DNA from: JAZDFC01 sp043808235
Lineage (GTDB): Bacteria; Bacteroidota; Ignavibacteria; Ignavibacteriales; Melioribacteraceae
Assembly: GCA_043808235.1 (NCBI GenBank)
Contig: JAZDFC010000057.1
Location: 1-64,000 of the forward strand
Length of the DNA: 64,000 nt
Direction of reading: 5' to 3'
Of the stretch, positions 26,507 to 34,994 are shown piece after piece. The notes under the pieces were generated by a model, which made no database searches, was not told the DNA's origin, and saw only the letters and a list, made by a program, of their open reading frames with translations. The translations under genes and the position numbers were made by a program. How positions within the stretch are numbered: position 1 is the stretch's first letter; each line of letters begins with the position of its first letter.

Positions 26507-26582
26507 AATGGAACGCGGATTCCTATGATGGTTATGATCAAAACTGGTAATCATAATAAATCATAAAGATCCGCGTTCCATT
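26507..26582. terminator. Long inverted repeat between convergent genes, probable bidirectional terminator
   Basis: A perfect 14-base arm (AATGGAACGCGGAT, 26507-26520) pairs with ATCCGCGTTCCATT (26569-26582). Inside, TATGAT..TTATGAT pairs with ATCATAA..ATCATA, so almost the whole 76 bases fold into one hairpin, ending in a T-tract (26581-26585). It sits between the 3' ends of the T9SS gene (+) and the aminotransferase (-). It may also be a copy of a dispersed repeat. Confidence 0.7.
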
Positions 26583-26589
26583 TTTATTA

Positions 26590-27813
26590 TTACTCCACTC
26601 CCGCCTTTTCGTACTTCTCAACATACTTTTCTAAAAACGAAGCGATACTTTTGTACGCTTTCTCAAGTATTTCTTCCTGCGGTAAGAATACAACTCTAAA
26701 ATGATTCGTGCCCGGAACCTGTCCGAATCCCGTTCCCGGTACAACCACAACGCCTGTTTCCCTAATCAGCTCTGCGACAAAGTGGTTGTCGGAGTTATTT
26801 ATTTCAATTCTGGGGAAAGCATAAAAAGCGCCTTCCGGTTTTACGCAAGAGATTCCCGGAATGGCGTTTAACATTTCAACCGTCATATCGCGGCGGCGCG
26901 TTAATTTTTCAAGCGCGATAGTAAGATGACTTTGGTCGCCTTCCAATGCGGGCGCAATTCCGTATTGTTCGGGATGATTGGCCGACAAACGCGCGCGCAG
27001 CATTTTGTTTATCGCTTCAATATAATCGGCAAGGATGGATATATCACCGCTTACAATTCCCCAACCGATTCTAAATCCCGGGACCATATAATTTTTTGAG
27101 AGACCGCCGAAAGTTATCACCGGTGCATCGGGATTAATAGATGCAAGACTGATATGTTTATTCCCGTCGTAAAGAAGTTTATCGTAAATCTCATCGGCAA
27201 AAATTATCAAATGATTTTCGACTGCAAGATCAACAAGCTGCTTTAGAGTATTGTAACTTGCGTTTGAGCCGGTTGGATTGTTTGGATTGATTATGATAAT
27301 TCCTTTCGTCTTTTCGTTTATCTTGCTTTTGATATCATCAATATCCGGCTGCCATCCTTTTTCTTCGTTAAGATAATACGGATTTTCATATGCTCTTAAT
27401 TTACTTGCGACCGCTGTGTACAAAGGGTAACCGGGAGTTGGAGTAAGAATATTTTCACCGTCATTTACAAGTGCGGTAAGCGCTAATTCGATAGCTTCGC
27501 TCGCGCCGGTGGTGATGAATATATCGTGTATATTTTTAATGCCTTTTTTCTCGGCCTCTTTTTCGATTGCAGTTAATGCAGGTTTAATTCCCGATGAAGG
27601 CGAGTATCCGTTTTTATTATCGAGCATTGCTTTGTAGGTCGCTTCGACCAAATGTCTTGGTGGCGCGAAATCAAATAAGTTGGGATCGCCGATATTTAAG
27701 TACAACATCTCCTTGCCGGATTTTGCTACTTCATTTGCAAGTACAACTATATCGCGAACAGCATACGTAATATTTTCGGTCCTTATTGCCGGTTTGATGA
27801 CGAAGTTTGACAT
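26590..27813 (-). CDS. Class I/II pyridoxal-phosphate aminotransferase (AlaA/AspC-like)
   Basis: 407 residues, fold-type I. Visible: YGYSPSSG-type substrate region NGYSPSSGIKPALTAIE, ITTGASEAIELAL, TPGYPLYTA, the ring-stacking NPNNPTGSNAS, the PLP-phosphate Asp in IFADEIYDKLLYDG, and the Schiff-base Lys in TFGGLSKNYMVPGFRIGWG. The pattern is closest to the alanine/aspartate-type aminotransferases such as AlaA. I start at the ATG at 27811-27813, with GGAG nine bases upstream, rather than the GTG three codons earlier. Substrate specificity is not decided by sequence alone. Confidence 0.9.
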   Translation of the reverse strand: MSNFVIKPAIRTENITYAVRDIVVLANEVAKSGKEMLYLNIGDPNLFDFAPPRHLVEATYKAMLDNKNGYSPSSGIKPALTAIEKEAEKKGIKNIHDIFITTGASEAIELALTALVNDGENILTPTPGYPLYTAVASKLRAYENPYYLNEEKGWQPDIDDIKSKINEKTKGIIIINPNNPTGSNASYNTLKQLVDLAVENHLIIFADEIYDKLLYDGNKHISLASINPDAPVITFGGLSKNYMVPGFRIGWGIVSGDISILADYIEAINKMLRARLSANHPEQYGIAPALEGDQSHLTIALEKLTRRRDMTVEMLNAIPGISCVKPEGAFYAFPRIEINNSDNHFVAELIRETGVVVVPGTGFGQVPGTNHFRVVFLPQEEILEKAYKSIASFLEKYVEKYEKAGVE

Positions 27814-27881
27814 GATATTCACTCCAAGTAATTCGTTTTATTTTTCATTTAATTTTTTTCTACTATCAACTAATATAATTT

Positions 27882-27923
27882 CTCGAAGCTTCCCGTCAAA
27901 AAAAGCCGGGCAAGCGCTTCGAG
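27882..27923. repeat. Intergenic hairpin sharing its core with the coding-sequence insert
   Basis: CTCGAAGC (27882-27889) pairs with GCTTCGAG (27916-27923), and CCCG (27892-27895) with CGGG (27907-27910). The core CCCGTCAAAAAAAGCCGGGCA is almost the same as that at 25989-26009. It lies 8 bases after the stop of the PPDK_N gene (minus strand) but has no T-run after the outer arm, so a dispersed repeat reads better than a standard terminator. Confidence 0.65.
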
Positions 27924-27930
27924 TTACTGC

Positions 27931-30921
27931 TTATTCAATTCCTGGTTTTAAAATTACACCTTTGCTCTGTGGACCGTTTATTTTAATTGTTAACGGGTAA
28001 TCCAATTTGATATGCCTTATATAATTTTTCTCTTCTACGGCAGGCTGCGATTTCAGCCATTCCCAATTTATAAATCCTTCGTCGTTGTGATTGTTCACCG
28101 TAAAATATCCGACTTTGAAAGAAGTTAAGTTTTGGAAAAAATGCGAACCCTGTGAAGGCGAAACATTAAAGTCTTTAAAGTTGGATTCGACAATAGCTCT
28201 CGCGCCGCCTATATTATCCCAAGTAATTGGAATTCCCAGCCATGGATCGAGTGTGCCCCATCTTCCCACTCCGATCAGCAAATATTTACCACCGCCGTCA
28301 ACAATTTTCGAATTCATCTGTGCAATCTCATGTGCAACATCCCCGCTTTTCGAGCGTTCGAATTTATCGATATCCACAAAAACTATGTCGCGTATATTTT
28401 TAGAAATTCCATTCCCAAGCACCTGGTTACTTTTGCAAATCAACGAGTCGCTATTGTAATTCCCAATCTCAAGTTCTTCCATTTCGTTGCTAATTACGAG
28501 CGGTCTCATCTGCAATAATCCGAATTCTTTTGGAGTACCTCGCGGTACATTTAAGTTAACAGCGAACTCAATTTCCACCGGGCTGCCCATTCCCCACGAA
28601 CCCATTTCGAGTAATACATCTAAAATTTCCGGTAGCGGAAATACATTATATTTTAATATTGGCGCCATAGTGAAAAGTCGGTTGCCGGGACGGGATACGC
28701 CATCGTAAATCGCATTATTATCCTGCGAGTACGTGGATGCTACAAAAAACAAAGTACCGTCTTTCTCCGCTTCGGAGATGTGATGACGTTTCAGATGAAT
28801 ATCATCGATAAAAATTGCATCATCGTCGAACTCAATTAATTCAAGAGCGAAAAAATCCTGCTGGGCATATTTCATCACATCATTTAATTTTGTTGATTGC
28901 ATTAAGTGCTGCGGGTACTTCGGACAAAACCTTACGGTGTTACCGCCATCGGTTATTGTTTTCCCTAAACCGAATGCAACCGATACGATTCCATCGGACG
29001 CTTTCAATGGTTTTACCGGGTAAAAATTATACGACTTAGCAACTCCTGAAAATTCCGGGTAATAAGTTGTTCCGTATTTTGATCCAATAACTTTTTGAAT
29101 AATCACCGCCATCTTTTCTTCTTCAAGACGATAGGAGGTTACCTTAATATATTCTTTTGATTTTTGATAAAACGTTGATGCGTAAACGTGTTTTACCATC
29201 ATCAATAATTGATGAAGCCTCACTTCGATATCAGCATGATTGTTTGGAACCATAAAGGTATCGTAAACGCCGGCGAACGGCTGCCCTTGCGAGTCTTCCA
29301 GCAAACTTGATGATCTGATGGCGAGTGGTTCATTAATTAATTCGAGGAAGTCGCGGAGCTCGCTAACTACCTGTGGAGGAAATTTATCCGCTTGGAGGAA
29401 GCGTTTTATTATTTCCAAATCGTCATTGCAATGCAGAGTAAAACTCAAAAGATCATTTTCTCTGAGAAAGTAATCGAACACATCGGTTCCGAGAACAACC
29501 GACGGCGGAACGAATATTTCAACATCTTTGAATTTGCTATTTATTTCAAAATTGGAAAGTAATCTGTTGATAAATCCGAGACCTCTTGCTTTACCGCCGA
29601 GTGATCCTCCGCCCAAACGGGCAAAACTGGATTCATCGAAAGTTTTTTTACTGAAGTCGAGTACAATCCCGCGCTGACGCGAGATTCGGAAATCATGAAC
29701 GGATTCGATGAGCGATTCACGCAGTGCTTTAAAGTTCGGATAATCCGAAACTTTTTGCGGACGCAACTTATGGGCAAGCCAAAACTCGGTGCGCGCTTTA
29801 AGCCAGTTAGAAAAATGATTACGAGAGGAATGATAAACTATTGATTCTTCAGGAACTATTTTTAAAAGGTTTTCAAGATCGTGTAAATTTATTGCTCTGC
29901 CAAATTCCTTGCCTTCGTTATTTCTGAAAAGGAATTCCCCGAATCCAAAATTTTCATTTATAAATTTGCTTAAGTCGCTTAATAGAGTAGGGGAGTCTTT
30001 CAATAAAAATCTGGCGCCTACCGCTGTAGCCATCTCTTCGTTTTCCGGGACGTTGGATTGAAGTAGTATAGGAATGTCTTCATGTTCCAGCCTAACGGCG
30101 GATACAAATTGAATGCCCGCCTGGGGATCCTGTCTTCCGTTTTGTAAAAAATCCACATCCGAAATTATTCCAAGAATATACTCCTCATATTTTTTATAAT
30201 ACATCCATGCTTCTTCGTAACTGTTGCATAATAAAACTTTAGGCCGCGCCCGCATGCGCAAAAACTTATGCGATAAATTTATGCCTTCGCGGATTAGACG
30301 CTGTGATTGTTTGAGTATCTCTGTATAGAATAACGGAAGGTACGAGGAATAGAATCGAACATTATCTTCAATCAAAATAATTGATTGAACGCCGACATTC
30401 TTGGTATCCTCTTCGACGTTCTTTTTATCTTCAATGTACTTTATGATACCGAGAATAATTCTGTAATCGCCTGACCATATAAATGCTTTTTCGAAATTAC
30501 CTATCTCTTTATGCGCCAGTAAATCCAGCATTTCGCGGTTATCATAACCAAGCAGTACAACAGGAATATCGAGCCCGGCTTCTTTAACTTTTAACGGAAA
30601 AATAATCGTCGGCATGTCATCGATATGCTGGGTAGTGATAATGAGATCGAATCGTTTCTCTCGCTTTGCCATTGCTATTGCTTCGGCTCCGCTTGATACT
30701 TGAACTAATTCCGGTGAGTGACTTAAATTCAAGCCCTGGTATTCCTCGCGGATAAGTTCGTAAAGCCGGCTGTCTTCTTCAAAAATATATGAGTCGTATA
30801 AACTGGAGACTAAAATAATATCGGTAATTCTATAGCGCATTAGGCTATGGAAGTCCTGGAATTTAGCGTAACTACTGTTTTTAATTAATTCGCTATCGAA
30901 TTTTATGGATGGACTTTTCAT
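27931..30921 (-). CDS. Receiver-like domains fused to a PEP synthase/PPDK N-terminal ATP-grasp domain
   Basis: 996 residues, no signal peptide or membrane segment. Residues about 30-150 are a degenerate receiver-like domain (FDLIITTQHIDDM, with Thr97 where the phospho-Asp is expected). Residues about 178-320 form a second receiver with LIEDN (Glu185, Asp186), Asp255 in GIISDVDF and Lys308 in FLLKDSP, so phosphorylation looks possible. Residues about 430-860 are the PPDK/PEP synthase nucleotide-binding domain: LGGGSLGGKARGLGFINRLL, PLAIRSSSLLEDSQGQPFAGVYDT and GLGKTITDGG. The phosphohistidine swivelling domain and the PEP/pyruvate TIM barrel of true PPDK are missing. So it cannot be a complete PEP synthase; it may be an ATP-dependent phosphotransferase acting on a partner, under two-component control (inference). 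ATG at 30919-30921; single gene. Confidence 0.85.
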   Translation of the reverse strand: MKSPSIKFDSELIKNSSYAKFQDFHSLMRYRITDIILVSSLYDSYIFEEDSRLYELIREEYQGLNLSHSPELVQVSSGAEAIAMAKREKRFDLIITTQHIDDMPTIIFPLKVKEAGLDIPVVLLGYDNREMLDLLAHKEIGNFEKAFIWSGDYRIILGIIKYIEDKKNVEEDTKNVGVQSIILIEDNVRFYSSYLPLFYTEILKQSQRLIREGINLSHKFLRMRARPKVLLCNSYEEAWMYYKKYEEYILGIISDVDFLQNGRQDPQAGIQFVSAVRLEHEDIPILLQSNVPENEEMATAVGARFLLKDSPTLLSDLSKFINENFGFGEFLFRNNEGKEFGRAINLHDLENLLKIVPEESIVYHSSRNHFSNWLKARTEFWLAHKLRPQKVSDYPNFKALRESLIESVHDFRISRQRGIVLDFSKKTFDESSFARLGGGSLGGKARGLGFINRLLSNFEINSKFKDVEIFVPPSVVLGTDVFDYFLRENDLLSFTLHCNDDLEIIKRFLQADKFPPQVVSELRDFLELINEPLAIRSSSLLEDSQGQPFAGVYDTFMVPNNHADIEVRLHQLLMMVKHVYASTFYQKSKEYIKVTSYRLEEEKMAVIIQKVIGSKYGTTYYPEFSGVAKSYNFYPVKPLKASDGIVSVAFGLGKTITDGGNTVRFCPKYPQHLMQSTKLNDVMKYAQQDFFALELIEFDDDAIFIDDIHLKRHHISEAEKDGTLFFVASTYSQDNNAIYDGVSRPGNRLFTMAPILKYNVFPLPEILDVLLEMGSWGMGSPVEIEFAVNLNVPRGTPKEFGLLQMRPLVISNEMEELEIGNYNSDSLICKSNQVLGNGISKNIRDIVFVDIDKFERSKSGDVAHEIAQMNSKIVDGGGKYLLIGVGRWGTLDPWLGIPITWDNIGGARAIVESNFKDFNVSPSQGSHFFQNLTSFKVGYFTVNNHNDEGFINWEWLKSQPAVEEKNYIRHIKLDYPLTIKINGPQSKGVILKPGIE

Positions 30922-31061
30922 ATTATCTTCCGAGTGAAATCGAATTAATGTTCCGGAATTTTATTATATGAAAAGTTAATCAAAGGATGAGTAAAAAACA
31001 CATTCGAATGAATGAATATTTTTGCTCAACTTTGCGAACAAATTTGCGAATAAGACAAAAA

Positions 31062-34000
31062 TTACCCAACAAACTTCACAGTAAATTTAGAACCTTTTTC
31101 TTTTTCACTTTCCACATTAATGGCTACTTTATTAACGTCGCAATATTTTTTTACAAGAGCTAATCCCAAACCGCTCCCTTCAAATCTTCGTGTGTAACCT
31201 TCTTCTTCCTGTGAGAAAGGAGTAAACAACCGGTATATATATTCTTCTGATATTCCAATACCGGTATCGATTACTTCCACAGTGGGTATTTTATTTTCAT
31301 CCAAAAATGACACGATGCGGATACTTCCTTTCTCTGTGTATTTAACAGCGTTGTTAATCAAGTTTTCGAAAATTTGGGAAACCGAATATTCATCTGCCAT
31401 TACAGGCAGTTCCTGGGTTGATTCCTCAAATTTAAGGGCAATATTTTTATCGGCTGCAATGGAATGATATTCCCTGCAAATGTCGAAGATAACGGAATTA
31501 AGATCGATTTTCACCGGAGAATATTCAAACAATCCGGTTTGCAATTCCGACATGTTGAGAATTAAGTCGATGGTTCTGATAATTCTTTTCCCGGCTCGTT
31601 TAATTATTGAAAACGATTCGCGTAAATCCTCCGAAAGAGCATCTTCAACTTCTTCCCGAATTAATGTAACGAAATTAAATATTGTGTTTATTGGAGTACG
31701 AATCTCGTGTGACATTTGAGCAAGGAATTCAGTTTTTAATTTATCCGCTTTTTCAGCTTCTTCTTTTGCTTTAATTAAAGCCCGTTCAAATTCTTTTCTC
31801 GAAGTTACATCGCGAATAATACCTTGTGTTCCGATAATCTTTCCTTTATCGTCTCGCCGGAGGGATGTTGTAACAACGCAATCGATATTTTTATTGTCTT
31901 TTCTTATTAACGAAATTTCATAATCATTAACGAAACCATGAGCATATAATTCCTCGCTCATTCTGTATTTTGCTTCAACATTCCCGAATAAAACCGAAGC
32001 ATTCATTCCTTCAATTTCATTCCGCTCGTAACCGAATAGTTTTAGGAATGCTGCATTTACATCAAGATAAATATTGCTCTCGTCAGTTATATAAATACCT
32101 TCTTGCGAGTTTTCGAAAAGCGATCTGAATTTTTTCTCATTTTCAGCTAACGCATATTCGGCCATCTTAAGATCGGTAATATCTTTTAACGTTGAAATAA
32201 GGCAAGTCGTTCGCTCAATGTTAATTATCTCCGAAGAAATAAGTGCAACGCGCGTTTGACCGGAACGTGTAACAAACTCCGCTTCGAAATTTGATATATG
32301 TTTTTTCTTGCGTAATTCCGACATGTATCTATCTAAATGCGATTTATCCTTCATAAGTTTGAAGGACATAAACGATTTACCGATTGCATCCTGTCTTCTA
32401 TAGCCGGTTATTTTTTCAAAGGATTCATTTACTTCGAGGAATATTCCATCTCTTATTGTGGTTAACGCAACAATATCCGGGCTGGAAACAAATGCCTTCG
32501 AAAACTTTTCCTCGCTAATTTTTAACGCTTCTTCTGCTTTTCGTTTTTCGGTTACATCTTCATAAACCGAGACTACTTCACCCGACGGAAGTTTGTATAT
32601 ATAATTTTCAGTCCACAGTGAGATTGCATTATCCTTATAAATTATAACCGGAAATTCTTCCGATTTGCCTGTAATCCAAACGTTTTTCAGTACATTCAAT
32701 AATCCAACCTTCTCAACGCCAGGTGAAGCATCGGTAATTAATTTTCCAATAAGATCTTCTTTCTTTTGTTTCCCAATTTTCAAACCGGCTTTGTTAATAT
32801 CCTTTACAACAAAATTACTTCCATTGTCTATTGCTTCATAAACAGCAACGCCATTTCCCATATTATTAAATAGTTCTTTGAACCTTAGTTCGCTTTCTCT
32901 TAACGCTTGTTCAGCTTTCAATCGCTCGGTAATTTCTCGCGACGTTAATACGACTCCCTGAATAGCTTTATTGCCGAGCATATTGTTGCCGACCGATTCG
33001 ACGTGAATATAATGACCATCTTTATGTTTTAATCTATACGAAGTTGGGCGTTTGTCATTTTGTTGATCAAAGACCTCCTTCAATTCATTTGCAACATATT
33101 TACGGTCATCCGGGTGAATAAAATCGATCGGATTTCTCCCGATAACTTCTTCAGAATTGTAACCAAATACATTTTTTGCAGATGGACTTTGATAACTGAT
33201 GTTGCCGTTAAGATCAAGCACGGTAATAATGTCGCTCAATCCCCGAATCATTGTTCTGAATCGTTCTTCGCTCTGAAGTAATTCTTCTTCAATCTGTTTA
33301 CGGTAAGTTATATCTTCGATTATACCTATGATATTTATCGGAACATTGTCTTTGTCTTTTAATACGGAAGCGGTGTATGTTGCCCACATTATACTTCCAT
33401 CTTTCTTGTTATAACGTTTGTCCATCGTATAGGACGATGCCTGACCGGAAAGAATGCGGTCCATATTTATTAAATCAGCCTCCAAATCTTCGGGGAAAGT
33501 AATGTCCTGAAATCTTTTCTGTTTTATCTCTTCAAGACTGTAACCCAGCAACGAGCTAAATTTTTTATTAACATTAATAAAATATCCTTGAAGATCCACG
33601 AAAGAAATGCCGACGGCGGCTTGTTCGAAAATACTTCTGAATTTTGCCTCGCTTTCTCTAAGGGTTTCTTCGGCTAATTTTCTATCAGTAATGTCGGTTA
33701 AAGTTCCAACATAGCCAATAATATCATTATTGGAATTTCTTTCGGGCACAGCCTGACCCATAACCCAAGCAATCGAATTATCCGGTCTCACATACCGGTA
33801 TTCTGCAACAGATACTTTAAATTCATCAACTGCAATTTCCCAGTTATTGGCAACTCTTTCGCGATCGTCGGGATGCACAAATTCAATCCATTTATTTCCA
33901 AGCCCCTCCGGGGCTGCTCGCCCGGATATTTTTGTCCAGAGAGGATTCAAATATGTAGTATTCCCGGCAGTATCCGTTCTAAAGATTCCTACCGGTGAAG

Positions 34001-34826
34001 TTTCGGCGAGAGTTTCATATCTAATTTCACTTTCTTTCAAGGCGCTCTCTGCAATGCGACTTTTAGATATATCTGTTATCAATGCAATTGAGCCGATAAT
34101 GTTTTCCATTTCATCATACATTGGCGCTGCGCTTATTTCTACCCAGCTTAACTGACTGTTCTTCTTTATTAACCTTAACTCATACCGGTTGGACTGACCT
34201 TTCTTTCGAAATTCCCTTTTTTCTTGTTCAATTTTTCTATCATCCGGATGAATTAAATGCAGAAATGAAATTTTACCAAGAAGTTCATTGGAAGAATAAT
34301 TTATAAGATCGCAAAATCTTTTATTTACGTATTGAATTCTTTCTTCGAGGTCAAGTCGGATAAGTCCTTCATTCATGTATGTGATTAAATTACGGTACTG
34401 TTCCTCGCTCGCGCTCAAAGCCTCTAATGCATTTTTTCTATCACGCCTTATTTCAACCTCTTTCAATTCTCTCTCGATTGCAGGAACCAATCTTTTGAGT
34501 TGTGTCTTCATTATATAATCATGAGCGCCGGATTTCATCATTTCAACTGCGATATCTTCGCCCACAGTACCGGAAACGAGTATAAAAGGGATATCTATTT
34601 TTTTTGCTTTAAAAAGTTCTAAAGCCTCTCTGCCGCCAAACTTGGGGAGAGAGTAATCCGAAATAACAATATCCCATCTTTCTTTGTTAAGTGCCTCTTC
34701 CAAATGTTCGGGAGTTTCAACCCGTTGATGAGAATACTGGTAGCCTTCTTTTTTTAGGTAACGAAGAAGAAGAAGTACATCATCCTCGTTATCCTCAATT
34801 ATCAATAATTTGATTTCTTTTTTCAT
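31062..34826 (-). CDS. REC-7xPAS sensor histidine kinase
   Basis: 1254 residues, cytoplasmic. Residues 1-125 are a receiver domain (LLIIEDNEDD, phospho-acceptor Asp57 in ISDYSLPKFGG, KT at MKTQLKR). Seven PAS/PAC modules follow, each recognisable from the FRSLFE or YETLAE start and the DITERK-type end. The kinase core is HisKA with FLAQMSHEIRTPINT (His1040) and a HATPase_c domain with NLINNAVKYTEKG, VIDTGIGISEEYIYRLF and GSGLGLALVKKYCD. I start at the ATG at 34824-34826, 14 bases after the stop of a truncated receiver gene. The N-terminal receiver suggests it is itself controlled by the upstream giant kinase. No DNA-binding output is present, so the phosphate target is unknown. Confidence 0.92.
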   Translation of the reverse strand: MKKEIKLLIIEDNEDDVLLLLRYLKKEGYQYSHQRVETPEHLEEALNKERWDIVISDYSLPKFGGREALELFKAKKIDIPFILVSGTVGEDIAVEMMKSGAHDYIMKTQLKRLVPAIERELKEVEIRRDRKNALEALSASEEQYRNLITYMNEGLIRLDLEERIQYVNKRFCDLINYSSNELLGKISFLHLIHPDDRKIEQEKREFRKKGQSNRYELRLIKKNSQLSWVEISAAPMYDEMENIIGSIALITDISKSRIAESALKESEIRYETLAETSPVGIFRTDTAGNTTYLNPLWTKISGRAAPEGLGNKWIEFVHPDDRERVANNWEIAVDEFKVSVAEYRYVRPDNSIAWVMGQAVPERNSNNDIIGYVGTLTDITDRKLAEETLRESEAKFRSIFEQAAVGISFVDLQGYFINVNKKFSSLLGYSLEEIKQKRFQDITFPEDLEADLINMDRILSGQASSYTMDKRYNKKDGSIMWATYTASVLKDKDNVPINIIGIIEDITYRKQIEEELLQSEERFRTMIRGLSDIITVLDLNGNISYQSPSAKNVFGYNSEEVIGRNPIDFIHPDDRKYVANELKEVFDQQNDKRPTSYRLKHKDGHYIHVESVGNNMLGNKAIQGVVLTSREITERLKAEQALRESELRFKELFNNMGNGVAVYEAIDNGSNFVVKDINKAGLKIGKQKKEDLIGKLITDASPGVEKVGLLNVLKNVWITGKSEEFPVIIYKDNAISLWTENYIYKLPSGEVVSVYEDVTEKRKAEEALKISEEKFSKAFVSSPDIVALTTIRDGIFLEVNESFEKITGYRRQDAIGKSFMSFKLMKDKSHLDRYMSELRKKKHISNFEAEFVTRSGQTRVALISSEIINIERTTCLISTLKDITDLKMAEYALAENEKKFRSLFENSQEGIYITDESNIYLDVNAAFLKLFGYERNEIEGMNASVLFGNVEAKYRMSEELYAHGFVNDYEISLIRKDNKNIDCVVTTSLRRDDKGKIIGTQGIIRDVTSRKEFERALIKAKEEAEKADKLKTEFLAQMSHEIRTPINTIFNFVTLIREEVEDALSEDLRESFSIIKRAGKRIIRTIDLILNMSELQTGLFEYSPVKIDLNSVIFDICREYHSIAADKNIALKFEESTQELPVMADEYSVSQIFENLINNAVKYTEKGSIRIVSFLDENKIPTVEVIDTGIGISEEYIYRLFTPFSQEEEGYTRRFEGSGLGLALVKKYCDVNKVAINVESEKEKGSKFTVKFVG
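33901..33915. repeat. GC-rich perfect palindrome within a kinase gene
   Basis: AGCCCCTCCGGGGCT, arms of seven around one base, in otherwise AT-rich sequence encoding RAAPEG in the second PAS domain. Such palindromes recur between genes in Bacteroidota; here it is coding and replaces the loop seen in the paralogous PAS domain without changing its length. Confidence 0.5.
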
Positions 34827-34840
34827 AATCTGTACAATAA

Positions 34841-34987
34841 TTATTGAGGTGTTTTGTTTAGCGTTAACCAATAAAAACCAAGCTGCTGAATTGCTTCGAG
34901 AAATTTCCCGAAATCGACAGGTTTACGGATATAACTATTTGCGCCGGATGAATACTCTTCAATAAGTAGAACTGTTTTGTTACTCAT
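34841..34987 (-). pseudogene. Internally deleted single-domain response regulator (Rcp1-type receiver remnant)
   Basis: ATG at 34985-34987, with AGAAAGGA just upstream, opens a 48-codon frame ending TAA at 34841-34843. It starts MSNKTVLLIE, the first strand of a receiver, and jumps directly to YSSGANSYIRKPVDFGKFLE, the conserved Lys-Pro strand and last helix of Rcp1-type receivers, ending QLGFYWLTLN. About 90 codons with the acidic pocket, the phospho-Asp and the Thr/Ser switch are missing, but the frame is intact. It lies 7 bases after the giant kinase and 14 bases before the REC-PAS kinase. Probably a dead partner regulator, unless the miniature is still made. Confidence 0.85.
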
Positions 34988-34994
34988 TCCTTTC

